From positions 3,893,605 to 3,957,604 of the forward strand of contig CM022673.1 of the NCBI GenBank assembly GCA_012295275.1: DNA of 64,000 nucleotides. The letters are read 5' to 3'. The translations under genes were made by a program, and so were the position numbers. Source of the DNA: Chrysomallon squamiferum. Lineage: Eukaryota; Mollusca; Gastropoda; Neomphalida; Peltospiridae. Of this stretch, positions 1 through 12,565 are shown piece after piece. Position 1 is the first letter of the stretch. Each line of letters opens with the position of its first letter. Under the pieces are notes generated by a model. It saw only the letters and a program-made list of their open reading frames with translations. It did no database searches and had not been told where the DNA came from.

Positions 1-453
1 ACTCATCGTCACTCTATCAGGTTATGCTGTTATTAAGATTATTTCATGTACATCTTTGATCTTTTCTCCTTTGCATGTTAATGCGGCGTTTATTAGGTTA
101 GCGTGAAGTTTGTTTAACGATTGAGGCTGTAAACCTTTATAGTATTTATGAAGAGCAATGTAGAATTTATTACAGTACTTTAAGCCCGAGGAACTGTTCG
201 TTGCAAGATGTAATCTGATTTATTGCACAGAGAAAGATTTATATTATTACAGCCGTCTTTAGAGGGTTGAAATAGAAACTTTAAAAAATAAACTGTAGTA
301 GCACTAATAACAACGACGACGACAATGATGATGATAATGGCGGTGTTGGTGATTGTGTTGTTGATGATCGTTTTTTTTTTATAGTGTTTTTTTTATGTTG
401 TTGTTGTTGTTGAGAGAAAGAGAGAACAGACAGACAGACAGGCAAACAGACAG

Positions 454-646
454 GGACTGTTATAACGCCACGATGCCACTGATTTTGTCATACGCCAGTT
501 CTTACTCTATCGCCCACCAACTGAACAACATCAATCCCGTCCTTTACTTGTTTATGAACCGAGCTGATAGTAAACACCAATTACATACTGTCATGGAACA
601 GTTAACACAACCACTCATCAAATATGTATACATACATTCCAGCTGA
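454..646 (+). CDS. Putative last coding exon of a rhodopsin-class GPCR (TM7 and C-tail), partial gene
   Basis: The frame reads DCYNATMPLILSYASS, then SIAHQLNNINPVLYLFMN and about 25 polar residues before a TGA stop. The hydrophobic stretch followed by NNINPVLY fits transmembrane helix 7 of class A receptors, where NPxxY is the signature. The FMNRADSKHQ segment sits where helix 8 would begin, and the preceding Cys and N-A-T sequon fit the third extracellular loop. Such receptors act at the plasma membrane and couple to heterotrimeric G proteins; the ligand cannot be told from this piece. The boundary at 454 assumes a splice acceptor ending in CAG at 451-453, but the tract before it is purine-rich. 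A pyrimidine-rich acceptor near 383 is an alternative, and would add a low-complexity Leu/Arg/Gln run. Helices 1-6 are not in the window. A decayed copy cannot be excluded. Confidence 0.5.
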
Positions 647-1342
647 CAAAAACACACGAGGCCAACAACGCCGATGTCTAACCTCGCAAGAGTTCAACAC
701 ATTTAGTATTCCGAGCACCCAGAGAACAAGAACGTGAAGTGCCGCAAAAATCAGAAAACAAATAGCGAGTCTATATAAAAAAAATTAAATTTTTTTTTTT
801 TTTATCTAGCACGAAAAGCACGAAAATCAAATGTGTCACTGGATCTGCGGTTAATTTCACATCTGACAGTTTTACCAAGCAGCGTCCCTGGAGACGTGTT
901 GCCTAGGAAGTCATCAACTATTCTAACACCTACATCAGCAATCATAACGACGCTTAGAGTCTGATTAAGGACGGAGTGTGTTTAAAAAAAAAAAGTGCCA
1001 AAGTTTACCTAGCCCAGGTGATCTAACCGTTTTAGAGAATGTCTGGATGTTCAGAGTTTTAAGTCATTGTAGCCTGATGCGGTCGACAGATCATGGAAGC
1101 TAGTTTTTGGATTGTTTTACCTAATAATGAATGATGATGTATTTGGCTGTGAGACTCTTGTAGAAAATATGACTCAGTAAAGTGTAATTGCAATTGTTTT
1201 ATCAAATGGTAATAATTAAAATCAGGTTAATGAAATGAGCTTAATTTTGTTCAGTTTTGTTTTAGATGTACAATATGTAGAGAGACAGTTATATGGACGG
1301 ACAGATACAGACTGACGACGCAAAGACAGACAGACAGTGTGG

Positions 1343-1453
<111 letters not shown>

Positions 1454-2669
1454 CAGTATTATTAATAAGTAAACATATGTGATGGCATCTACAGAGATAT
1501 AGAAACATCTCAGAGGTATAAGTAATTAAAAATTTCGTTTCATATAAATATTTATGTTAAAGATACCGAACTTACGTAACTCTAGATTTACATTATTTTA
1601 CGTTTACTCATTTAACTCAGTGTGTCGTTTTTTGACGACTATTTTTAGACTGCGCTAATGAAAATTAAACATTTCCAAAGAGGGATTTGACAAGTACGTG
1701 GCTTGCTGCTGAGCAAATATAACTTTAATATTTATATTTGTAACTGTTGATTAGATAGAACCAGCCTGTTTTATGTAGCAGAATAATGTTCATAATAACG
1801 ATATTGAAAGCAGTGACAACCGCGTTGATTAAAATGATGATAAATATGATGATGACGTTGTTGTTGTTATTATTATTATCATCATTATTATTTTTCCCAT
1901 TCTAATCAGTGTCCTATTCTGATAAAAAAAAAAAAAAAAAAAAATGTTGTATGAGTTCCCTGTTCGTGGAAATGCGATTGACAAAACATTTCTCTCAACC
2001 ACACACAAAAAAAAAAAAAAAAAAAAAAAAATGAAAATATTTTTCTACAGCCTGTATTTTCCTTGGGACAGTGACAGAAAATAAATCAACGAGCAAACAA
2101 AACCAGTTTCAACTTCAACTGCACAATCGTTCTAAACGGACATCGTTTATATTTACACCTTTGTACAGACTCACTGACATGTTCAGCGTTTTACATTATG
2201 AGCACAAACTGTAATATTCTATTGATTTCTCTCTCTCTTCCATACAGCAGATGGCTCCAGATTGAGATACCGGCGTTTAGGAATGCTATTGTTCCTTCTA
2301 ACGGAAGTTATGTATCGTAGATATTTCTCCATGGTTACTCGACAAGCAGAATCTCGATGACGGTTTTCGTTGTGGACGGATTTGAGAACGGGCCGATTCA
2401 GAGCTGGGCCGTACATGTAATGTGCAAACAGATGTTTGAATAAAGCGGAGAAAGTGTTCAGTTGTCGGTGCATTAACTAGAGACAAGAGTCTTCAAGTTG
2501 ACACAGACTCGGGTTATCGAGTGTGTTTTTAACAGTCTATTTAGCTTCGAGAAAGAAAAAAATCACGTACACTTTTGTTGTTTTTTTTTTTTTTTTTTTT
2601 TTTGCCTTTAAGGTTTGGTGTGCGTGTTTATGTATTTATGCCAATGTGTGAAGTGTAAGAGATATACAT

Positions 2670-2842
2670 ACACACATGCACACACAAACACACACACATA
2701 CACACACATATACACACACATACATACACACACACATACACACACACACACACACACATACACAAACACATACACACACACATATACATACACACACACA
2801 CACATATATGTGTGGGTGTGTTTATATATATATATATATATC
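2670..2842. repeat. Imperfect (CA)n/(TACA)n tract ending in (TA)n
   Basis: CA dinucleotides with TACA interruptions, then TGTGGGTGTG and a short TA run. Long reading frames on both strands here are products of the repeat. Confidence 0.93.
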
Positions 2843-3123
2843 CCTGTAACACGTCATACACTATTTCACTGAAGTCATACGTCATTGTATGAAGTCGCAT
2901 ATCATCGTTCGCTAACATAAAACCATTTGTTTATTTTGACACGCTTCAGTAATACACAATACATAGTTTTAGATTAAGGATCTGAAAGACAAAGTTAAAT
3001 TATAGACTGATATTGATGAATCGACTTAAGTAAGCTATGGCTTTGTTACGAAGTAAAAGAGGTACATATGTTGTTCATTGTGCAAAGTAAGGTGCCTCTC
3101 GAATAATAAAAATAATAAAACAT

Positions 3124-3126
<3 letters not shown>

Positions 3127-3211
<85 letters not shown>
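3127..3211. repeat. (GA)n microsatellite
   Basis: Uninterrupted AG dinucleotides, about 42 units. Confidence 0.97.
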
Positions 3212-3214
<3 letters not shown>

Positions 3215-3770
3215 ATTGGAAACAGAAAACGTGTAAGCTAAATACGAAAAGGTTACCAAGCGTTTTATGACTCAAAGTTCAGTGAACGTCGACGCCTGTC
3301 AGGTAATGTGATTAAAACTGTGTTATCTTATGCAAGTAATAACAGCAGACTGCACCTACGTCTCTTTCTTATAACTGCTAAGAACAGATGTTAAGTCAAA
3401 GGCAATTTCTGGTCCTAACACAATTACCGCTCAAGTCAAAATTACGCGCCTTTTAACAGCCGTAGCTGCATTTAGGGCTCTACGCCATGTTTGGTTGCAT
3501 CTGACGAAGATTAAAAGCAGACTGGAGGTTAAAAAAGAGAAAAGAAACTAAATGAGATTACTTATGCAGTTGAAGCAGTGGAGCAGGGTGTAGCAGCATT
3601 ATGGTCACATATTTTGCTGAGAAACTTGGGAAATAACTTGCGCTTTTATTAAAAGAAATATCGCGTACGACTTTCTGAGGTAACAAAACATGAAAAACAT
3701 TTGCAGCAAATGAGGAGAATCTAAAATCAGTTTTTAAAAACATAATTAAATATTTTAAAAATAATATAAA

Positions 3771-3807
<37 letters not shown>

Positions 3808-4463
3808 TAAATGATAATATTCGCGTAGTGTATCGTGAAATCAGTATTTTTAATTCTTTCAAATTCCATTAATTAAAATAAGATATCTGACAATGTACAA
3901 ATGTTTAAAACTGAATCAGATTAGATTCATATTAAGACAAAACATAATACTGAAAAGTTGAATAGGCGGCACCATGATACCATAACATATATTCCATGCT
4001 CTGTCAGGGAAAAGAAATTAATTATCCGTAATCTTGCTAACACTGAAATGAACTTTAAGATGTAAAAAAAATTATATATTCTACGATTCTTTCGTTCGTA
4101 GCAATGTAAATTTTGCTTCCCTGGATCCATTTTCTGAAAACTTTGTATTAGAAACTTTTTTTTTTTTTTTTTTTATTCCAGACGATTTGCAGCGACTTCT
4201 TCTTCTTCTTTTTTTTTTCATATTTTTTCTTTTTTGTGGGGTGAGGGTGTAAGATAATATTAAGAAGTTAATTACCTTTTTAGTCTGATGACGGTCTGCA
4301 CAGCTGAAGTTTTCAACATCTTAAAGTAAATTCTTGAAGACCTCCCCCGCACTGCTACACGTTTCCCGGATTAAAATCTACAAAACAAAAAAAAAAAAAA
4401 AAAAAAATTGGCCATTTTTCTAAAATCTTATTACTGTATTAAATTAATTTTAGTTTTTATCTT

Positions 4464-4499
<36 letters not shown>

Positions 4500-5122
4500 A
4501 TTTTACAAAGATAAATATTCATAGAACCAGTTTTTAAAATTTTGTCACGCGTTTGTAGCAGGCGGTGGAGGTGGAGGGGGGGTAGTAAAGTATGAACGTT
4601 GCATGAACAAAATAATAAAACAAAATTGGCAAAGAAAAACAAGCATAATTTATATAAAATATACAACATCAATAATGCTTCAGAAACTAATAACCCGCGT
4701 CTGACATAGCGGAAACCAGTGAATCTTTTCCTGTTTACTAGAACAGAACATTTGTCTGGTGCTCTGGTTTTATCGTTCGATTATATTTGAAGAGTTTGTG
4801 TGTACATGTACACACTTTATACATCGTAACAACTCAGGATTCGAAAACAAATAATGTAATATGCAACATGTAACAGAAACTGTGTTAAGAAGACAGCTTG
4901 TTATTAACTTGTAAAAGAAAACACTTAAGTAGCAGATGCAATTTTAATATTACTAACAACTTTATCTGTCTACTGCTTATAAACTTAATTTTCGCATTTA
5001 GAGAAGGTCTGACAAAACTATTGTTTGATGAAAATGTCTAACAGATATCTATTTATATATTTAGTTTTGACACTGGAATGAAAAATTTTCTTCACTATTA
5101 TTCCATTATTTAAATATATACT

Positions 5123-5123
<1 letters not shown>

Positions 5124-5216
<93 letters not shown>
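5124..5216. repeat. (TC)n microsatellite at edge of dispersed element A
   Basis: Uninterrupted CT dinucleotides that end exactly where the dispersed element begins. Confidence 0.97.
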
Positions 5217-5218
<2 letters not shown>

Positions 5219-5486
5219 CAACTCGTCAAGTGTGTCAGTGAACAAGTTTAAACCATTTCAGTACATTTCACAAAATACCAGCCTGGGTTCTTTGTGACTG
5301 GGTTCTCGTTCACAAAGAAAGGTCGCTAACCTTGTCACACTGTTTAGTGTACGTTTCCAATACACGGACAACAGGTGTTCAGTCTAAACACGTTACTGTT
5401 TAAATCAATTATTTAATGGTTTATATTCCGTAGAAGATTCTAACATATCTACACTATTTATGTACTTCAGAAGCATAGCATTTCTC
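5217..5486. mobile_element. Dispersed element, copy A, following a (TC)n tract
   Basis: This copy begins GGCAACTCGTCAAGTGTGTC directly after the (TC)n run at 5124-5216. It matches 20025-20294 without gaps and with only about ten differences. It encodes nothing obvious. Similarity stops near 5490. It looks like a short non-autonomous element whose one end is a microsatellite. Confidence 0.65.
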
Positions 5487-5882
5487 TCCAGTAGAGTGTT
5501 TTCTTTCTCGATATAGATATATATATATCTATATATGTATGTATAAAATACTAAAAAACCATAAACAAGTCTACTGAAATTAAAAAATCGGTTTCATGAC
5601 ATTTTCTACAAGTGGCTCATTCCGCTGCTCAATTTACATGCATGCATTAATAATTATTATATCAAAATAAGTTCTGCGTTACAAAATACATGCAGACAGA
5701 TTATGAAGTTCTTAAGTATTGTATGCAGAAGAGCATTTTTAATGAAGAAGAGTAACAGCGCCATTTGAAAAAAATATTTATAGGAAAATACGATAATATA
5801 AAAGAGAATAAAGTAAATCTGAAACCTTCACTTTAAAAGTATAGTAATCTACAGTATACTCTACATATATAATACTTACATA

Positions 5883-5982
5883 GACACATACACACACACA
5901 TATACATACATACATACACACACACATACATACATACATACATACACACACACACATACATACATACATGCATACATACATA
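5883..5982. repeat. Imperfect (CA)n/(TACA)n tract
   Basis: Alternating CACA and TACA tetramers. Confidence 0.93.
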
Positions 5983-7078
5983 TCTCCAGATATTTGAATA
6001 TTTGTGGTTAGTAAGTAGCTATCGTACATTTGTTTGTATAAAGATGATACAACAGAGGAAACTCTCTGCCGCCATTCAATGTTTCCCATCTTAATAAACT
6101 GGTTCAAGAGCAATGGTTAAATCGGGAAATATTCCAGCAGATAGCTGAGACGCATTACACGAGCACCCTAATAACTTGGGTTCTCTAATCTGATTAAAAA
6201 CATTTAATTATCCAGATGATTAAAACACTATTGAAATTTTCAGCGCACTTCCAAAAAGCCGAAATCTCCGGTATTAGGATTTTAAACGTCCTTATTTTTA
6301 CACTTTATAACCAAATATTAATTTTGTTTACATTAGTTACTGTGTTTGCGATGTAGGGATTGGAATTTTGAAAATATATAACATTTTCCATAAAAATTAA
6401 TCCCGGTTGTAGTATTGTCTTTTTCATATAATGAATGGGAGCTTATTTTATGAGTAAGGTGTAGAAACAAAAAAATGTTAAAACGAGTTTGTAGAATTAC
6501 GTATGTAATTATTTAATTATTTATTTTTCTTTTGTTACATTCGCTTTCCACCCAGTGGGCTTAAAAATAAACCTAAATGTAAATATATACTGAGAAGTTG
6601 AGTAAATATACAGTTTCATGTTTATTAATGCATTTTTAATGTTCATATATATATATATATATATATATAATTATACACAATTCTTCATCTAACACCGAAA
6701 AGGTCCAGACGAAAACAGAAAAATGATATGAAAAAAAAAAAAAAAAAAATACTAAATTCAGATATATATAAAGATAAGAGAATAATCATAGTAAAATAAG
6801 AATAAAATAAGAAATTATATAATTAAAAAATACATAATAAGAAAGATATGTGTAAAAACAAGAAAAAAAAACAAAAATACGGAGACATGAAAATAATATA
6901 ATGACTACGGATTTTTAATCTATAATTAATCATACAGTTTGTGTCTATTTTTGTCTAAATACAAATCATCTAATGACGATTACTTTTTCCTTCGAGAAGC
7001 ATACCTTAATATACTAATGTGATTTTTCTACATTAATGGGATTTTAAGTTCTTTTCCTTATAAATCTGCACGATCCTA

Positions 7079-7127
7079 TTAACTCTATGTTAACTCTATG
7101 TTAACTCTATATTAACTCTATATTAAT
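7079..7127. repeat. 11-bp tandem repeat, about four units
   Basis: The unit TTAACTCTATG recurs four times; the last two copies carry a G-to-A change at the end. Confidence 0.85.
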
Positions 7128-7530
7128 TCGCTAATGCAGTTTGGAGAAGTTACTACTTGCAAGACCGCTCTGGTTTCCAGATATGTAAATACGACATTAG
7201 AAGACACACGGAAACACCTACGCTAAACATATCTTTGTAAACTTCTGGCTTCCGGCAGTAAATCATAATCTATATTTGTTTATGTCTTTAATTTCCAATA
7301 TCTCTTTCGCTTACAGTACTAATGGTTGGGTGTGTACGAGCGTATGTGGGTTGGATGGGTGTGTGCCAAAGAGCTCTGAAATTTGAAAACTAATAGCTAT
7401 GAAAAATACGAAAAGAAACTATATATCTATGTTAATAAACGTAAATCTAGAAATGGGATATTCACACAGTGTGAATGGGAAAGAGAGGTATTTGGATCTC
7501 TACAAGAAAAAAGAATAACTGAGTGAGAGA

Positions 7531-7535
<5 letters not shown>

Positions 7536-7618
<83 letters not shown>
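7536..7618. repeat. (GA)n microsatellite
   Basis: Uninterrupted GA dinucleotides, about 41 units. Confidence 0.97.
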
Positions 7619-7622
<4 letters not shown>

Positions 7623-7781
7623 AAACTTACTGGTACCTATTTTCAATTTATATACTTTATACCTGTTCTCTCCTTCCATAGAAATATTTTATCCATCAAA
7701 TAGTCATTAAGTCATTAACATAATATTCTGTAGCTCAGAGTTCTCTGATATTTCTGAAACAACAGATCAGCTAAAATGTGA

Positions 7782-7821
<40 letters not shown>

Positions 7822-9175
7822 TTAATTTCGTTTGTCTGGGCTATCAGTCTAGTTAATTTGTAAGACTTATTAATTGACTACGTTTTTTCAGAAATAACAA
7901 AAAAGTTAATTACCAGCAGCGCGTGAAACCGATGCAGTCAGTTCCCAGCAGTAACGTCATTAGACTCATTACCTTTGACTGCATCTAGATTTAATTTAAA
8001 AAAAAAAAATTCTTAAGAGAAGACCTAAATTCTTCTTCCAAAAATCTGTTAATACGTAGGGTTTCACAACAGCAATATTGAAGGTTTTTCTTTAATATCG
8101 ATAACACCAATGACTGTTGTTCTGATTCGATCAGCATTACACATTTAAAAAAAAAAAAAAAAAAAAGTAAATAAATTTCGGCGGAAAGTAGCTCTAATAA
8201 TGCTGTCTAAAACAGATTTCGTTTTATATTTCTAAAATGTTCCCGTTTTCCCCATTTCAGCCTCTATTCTCTATACACGTTAAAAGAATCATTTTTACAG
8301 CCAGTTATCCTTCAGCCTCTAAAGTATGACATTTATAAAATTATATAAAAAAAAATATTAAAAAAAATCCCAAATCAAAAGCCAGTAAAAAGTACAGACA
8401 TAAATAAACAAATATTATCTTCCTGAAACCAAGAACACATGCACTTTAATCTGATAAAACGCAAATAACTATGAAAAACAGTCGTAAATGGAGGGGAAAA
8501 AAAAACCAAAAATTAAAAAGTAGCATCAAAAAAAGTAAATTCCTTTGGGATGCAAGCGCTGGTTGATAAAAGAACACAGAATATCGCATAAATTTTTTAC
8601 CAGTCGAAGCGCGTCCTGTGAAAAATTCCTTCGACGTCCGAACGTTCTCTCAGGGATGTTTTTGGACACTGCGTCTCAAGGGAAGCTTTTAACGTGCTTA
8701 GATGTGTCATGCGCAGAACGCGAATGAACGAATATGCAAGCTAACTGCCGAATGACACGTGATTCCCTGTAACATAACCGTGCAGCTGAAAACGTAGCTA
8801 TTTCGTAATAATATTCACCAGTTCGATACGCCTGATATCTTATTTATAATCAGCTAGAAACTGCATACGCGTGCATTCAAATGCATCCGAGCAGACTGTA
8901 CCTAACCATAGAGATGAAGTCATCCAAAAAATATGTTCATGTTTTTCGAAAAATAATCGACATTTTTTTTTAAACACATTCTGTTACCAACAAGTTCCCT
9001 ACGATTCTTGAACATTCTTTTCTTCCCCCAGACTTATACTCCATTCCTTTCCACACACAGAGATACCCGTTAGTATGCGTTGACGTGTTATTAATATTGA
9101 AGGTGTGGGCGACATTCGCGTGCAGTAGCTTCACTGATTAATGAAACAACGTACATGACATCATCTATTATTTAG

Positions 9176-9520
9176 TTTTAAAATATTCTCAGGCCAGCGA
9201 AGCGCAGACTTACCACAGCTTGTCACAGTCAGAACAGTATGTGATGACACACGTGGAAATCAGTAACAATAATCATCAATAGGTCTATTCTCACAGTGTG
9301 GATGCACGTCTGTTTTGGTTTCTGTTTACTACGCGTACATTTGTGAATTTGTTTTTTTTAAATACTCTCACGCCAGAGTACGTCGTTGTTTATAGCGTTA
9401 TTAGGGGTTACGTGTGGGATGTACGTAGAAATTAGTAATCCGGTGAGTGGCAGTCCTCTCACAGAGGTTGTTTACGTGTGTGGCAGTGTTTGTACACAAC
9501 CGTGTATGCGCATTTATGTT
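9176..9520. repeat. Degenerate direct duplication, unit about 175 bp
   Basis: Shared landmarks in order: CTCAGGCCAG at 9188 and CTCACGCCAG at 9366; ACGTGGAAATCAGTAA at 9251 and ACGTAGAAATTAGTAA at 9423; CTCACAGTGT at 9289 and CTCACAGAGG at 9458. Confidence 0.55.
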
Positions 9521-10024
9521 CATGCGTCTGCTGTCGGTGATGTTGTTGTTTTGTCTTAGGCGTACCTGTTCTGTTTCTCTGTGATGTCGTGAACGTACAG
9601 CAGTATTTTCAGATGATGATGATGTTGATGGTTATGATAACCTTAATGAAGATGCTGACATTGCTAGAACAGATATGAATAACTTAAAGATGGCTTATGT
9701 TTCTAAACATTCCTCAGAATATATTCTCATTAATTTCTATGTTAGTCGGTGCCCAATTCTTTCGTTTTATCTAGTTCTCTTAGTAAAGGATACGTCAAGT
9801 TTTTATATAGGCACTATTTATCTTCTCTTTATCTTTGTCATCGTCATATTCATCACTATCATTTAGATCTTCATTGTCATTATCATCGGTAATGGTAGTG
9901 GTAGTAGTAATAGTAGTAGTAACAGTAATAATACTAACAGTAGCAGTACTAGTTATTTACTATTACTAGGATTACGACTAGAATCAATTTAACATTAGAA
10001 AACATTTGAAAAGTTCAAAAAAAA

Positions 10025-10034
10025 GTATTAGTGA

Positions 10035-10070
<36 letters not shown>
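10025..10070. repeat. (TA)n(CA)n tract
   Basis: A short TA run followed by about eleven CA units. Confidence 0.93.
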
Positions 10071-10078
<8 letters not shown>

Positions 10079-10599
10079 TGTCACTTTGTCATTTGCATTC
10101 TTCTATTCTGTATGTAAATATCCATGAAAGTTGTATACTTGTTGTTGGTGTGTTTTTTTACGTTGTTTTTTTTGCTATAACTACAATTGTTACTCTTGAA
10201 AAGAATACGCATGTAATTTCACGAAAAACTATATGTTAGAAAACTGTTTTCATAATTTAACACAAAATCTACATCACTGCTAGTGTTAATGTTTTTCTTT
10301 AACACTCGTATGACCTTTATAAATGTATCTAAAACATTACTAATTTTAAACAGTCAGAAATTGTAGCTCGGTTGCCATCACTCGGATCATCATTAAAACA
10401 TTAGTCGTTATAATCGACTGAACCGAAGACAGAGGGCAAAAGAAACGGTTTCCTTTTAACACTAAAAGCCACGTGAACGAAACAATAAATGCGGTTTAGT
10501 TATCAATCGATTTTAAGTGATGCGGTTCATATATACATAGTGCTTTATTTGACAACGGATAAGTCGTGATCCAACTTTCGATTTCAGTCTGTTAACACA

Positions 10600-11160
10600 T
10601 GCATTCATTCATTTATTCACCTACCTTACAATAACGATATCTTAATTCGTTAATCCACTCATTTATTTCATTATTTCACAAAGGGATTTACTAGTGAATT
10701 TTGTATTTATTTGGATTTTTATTAATAATTCTTAACCTATTTCGTTAATTCACAAAATCAAACTTGTTATGATTTTGCTTCCAGGCACTGTTTCATTTTT
10801 GTTTATAAATTCATTAATTCCTGCATCCTTTTCTTTGTGTTTCTCCATTTTCCGTTGTTCAGTGTTTGTACACAGCATTATGAATTTTCTTTTGATATTT
10901 CATACAGTTTCATTTATACTCATTTTTAATTTATTTGTTCAACTACCTGTTTATTTATTTTGGATTTTCATTCATTCATTCATTCGTCCATCCATTCATT
11001 CATTCATTGATTTTTTTATAATTTTCCATATTCATTCATTTTATATTTCTATTTCTCTTGTTCATTCATTCCTTGATTTTTTCCCCCTTAATTTATTAAT
11101 TTTATTTTCCATATTCATTTTTCCTATTCATTCATCCATCCATCCATTACTTTATTACTT
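10600..11160. repeat. Degenerate (ATTC)n-type tetranucleotide region
   Basis: Repeated ATTCATTC, ATCCATCC and ATTTATTT motifs. A 189-codon open frame at 10769-11338 is mostly translated repeat (Ile/His/Ser/Phe-rich) and is not taken as a gene. Confidence 0.75.
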
Positions 11161-11699
11161 TCTTACACACTTGCTAATAATTGTACCTATTCGGGGGTTT
11201 GCGTGTACTACTATATCTAAGTTTAATCGGAAATTAAAAAGAAAAGCTTCAATCCACACACAAAAAAAGTGTTTTCAAAATTTATATTCGGTGACACGTG
11301 GTTCTTTTCAACAACCATCATTTGAATTAGAAACCTAAGTATTTTAGTGACAAATTAAACGGATATTAATGGAAAAATCTCTTCATGCGATTTGGCATGT
11401 CCATTCATAAGCAGAACATTTGTATATTGACACGAAGGTCGCCATAACCATTAATGTAAATTATTTTTAATATACGCAGATTTGAGTAGAAAAAAAAAAA
11501 AAAACAGTAATAGAAAATAAAGTGAAAATAGGATTAATCTAAAAATAAAATTTAAAAGAAAAAAGACTAAACTGAGAGAACCGTCAATAAAAATTCACAG
11601 ACCGATAAATCTTGAGCGATTTATTTTAAAATAAAATATCATTAACGTTAATGTCGTCGTCACTATCATAATCATCGTTATCGTATGATCAACAGTATC

Positions 11700-11738
11700 G
11701 TCATCATCATCATCATCATCATTATTATCATCATAATT

Positions 11739-11770
<32 letters not shown>

Positions 11771-11775
11771 TTCTT
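11700..11775. repeat. (ATC)n then (ATTT)n tract
   Basis: ATC trinucleotides pass into ATTT tetranucleotides; related trinucleotide sequence starts near 11640. Confidence 0.9.
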
Positions 11776-12429
11776 TTATTATTAAATAATTATGAAATAA
11801 CTTAACATAAACAGTTTTTGTTTCGATAAACAAAATTAGCATTATTTAAAGTAGTCGAAACAAATTACCGTATTTAACAAAAATAACGTTACAAAAGTGT
11901 GCTACATACAAATCTTGAATCAACAAGCAACTACTGCTACTTATGATGAACTTTACGTTTAGTCCTATAGTCTGTTTACTGTTCCAGCAACGCCAATCAA
12001 TAATCATACTTGAAAACATTTAAATGAACCCCACCTCCCTGTCTCCCTCCCACCCTACTCCCACCCTCCTCCCACTTTATCCTTTCTGTTTTAATTATCT
12101 GTTAGATCACATAAATATATTTTGTTAGACGAGGCGTCAAACACAGTCTACAAATCCGCTTATTAACGAGGCAGTAAGTTCATAAGGAACTGAAATTTTC
12201 TATTAAAAAAGACTCATAAGTATAGAAACACGAATTCGCCCTAGTGTTTACGAGCAGAGACGAGACGGAGAATAAGAAGGATAAATCAAAAAGAGGAACT
12301 AGCTGTAGGTGGGAAAAAAAAAAAATACAAAAAAAAGAAACTGTTGGAAAGAAATCTACTGTGAATTTGGAGTCAAAGTTTTTATACCAAGTTTTTGAAT
12401 TTAAAGTAAATTATTGTGGTAGTGATACA

Positions 12430-12565
12430 TACGCACTTGCACACAAACACACAAACACATACACACACATACACACACATACAAATCGCTGAGAGTGAAA
12501 CCAACGCGCGCGCGCGCACACATATACACACACGCACGCACACGCACGCACGCACACACATACAC
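12430..12565. repeat. (CA)n with (GCGC) core
   Basis: CA-rich sequence interrupted by CGCGCGCGCG at 12507-12517 and CACGCACG motifs. Confidence 0.9.

Noticed and set aside
8545-8727. 60-codon frame in a GC-richer block on the + strand
   Set aside because: No recognisable motif, no splice or start context; kept only as part of a non-coding island.
10769-11338. 189-codon open frame on the + strand
   Set aside because: It is mostly translated ATTC/ATTT tetranucleotide repeat, with hydrophobic and His/Ser-rich low complexity and no family signature.
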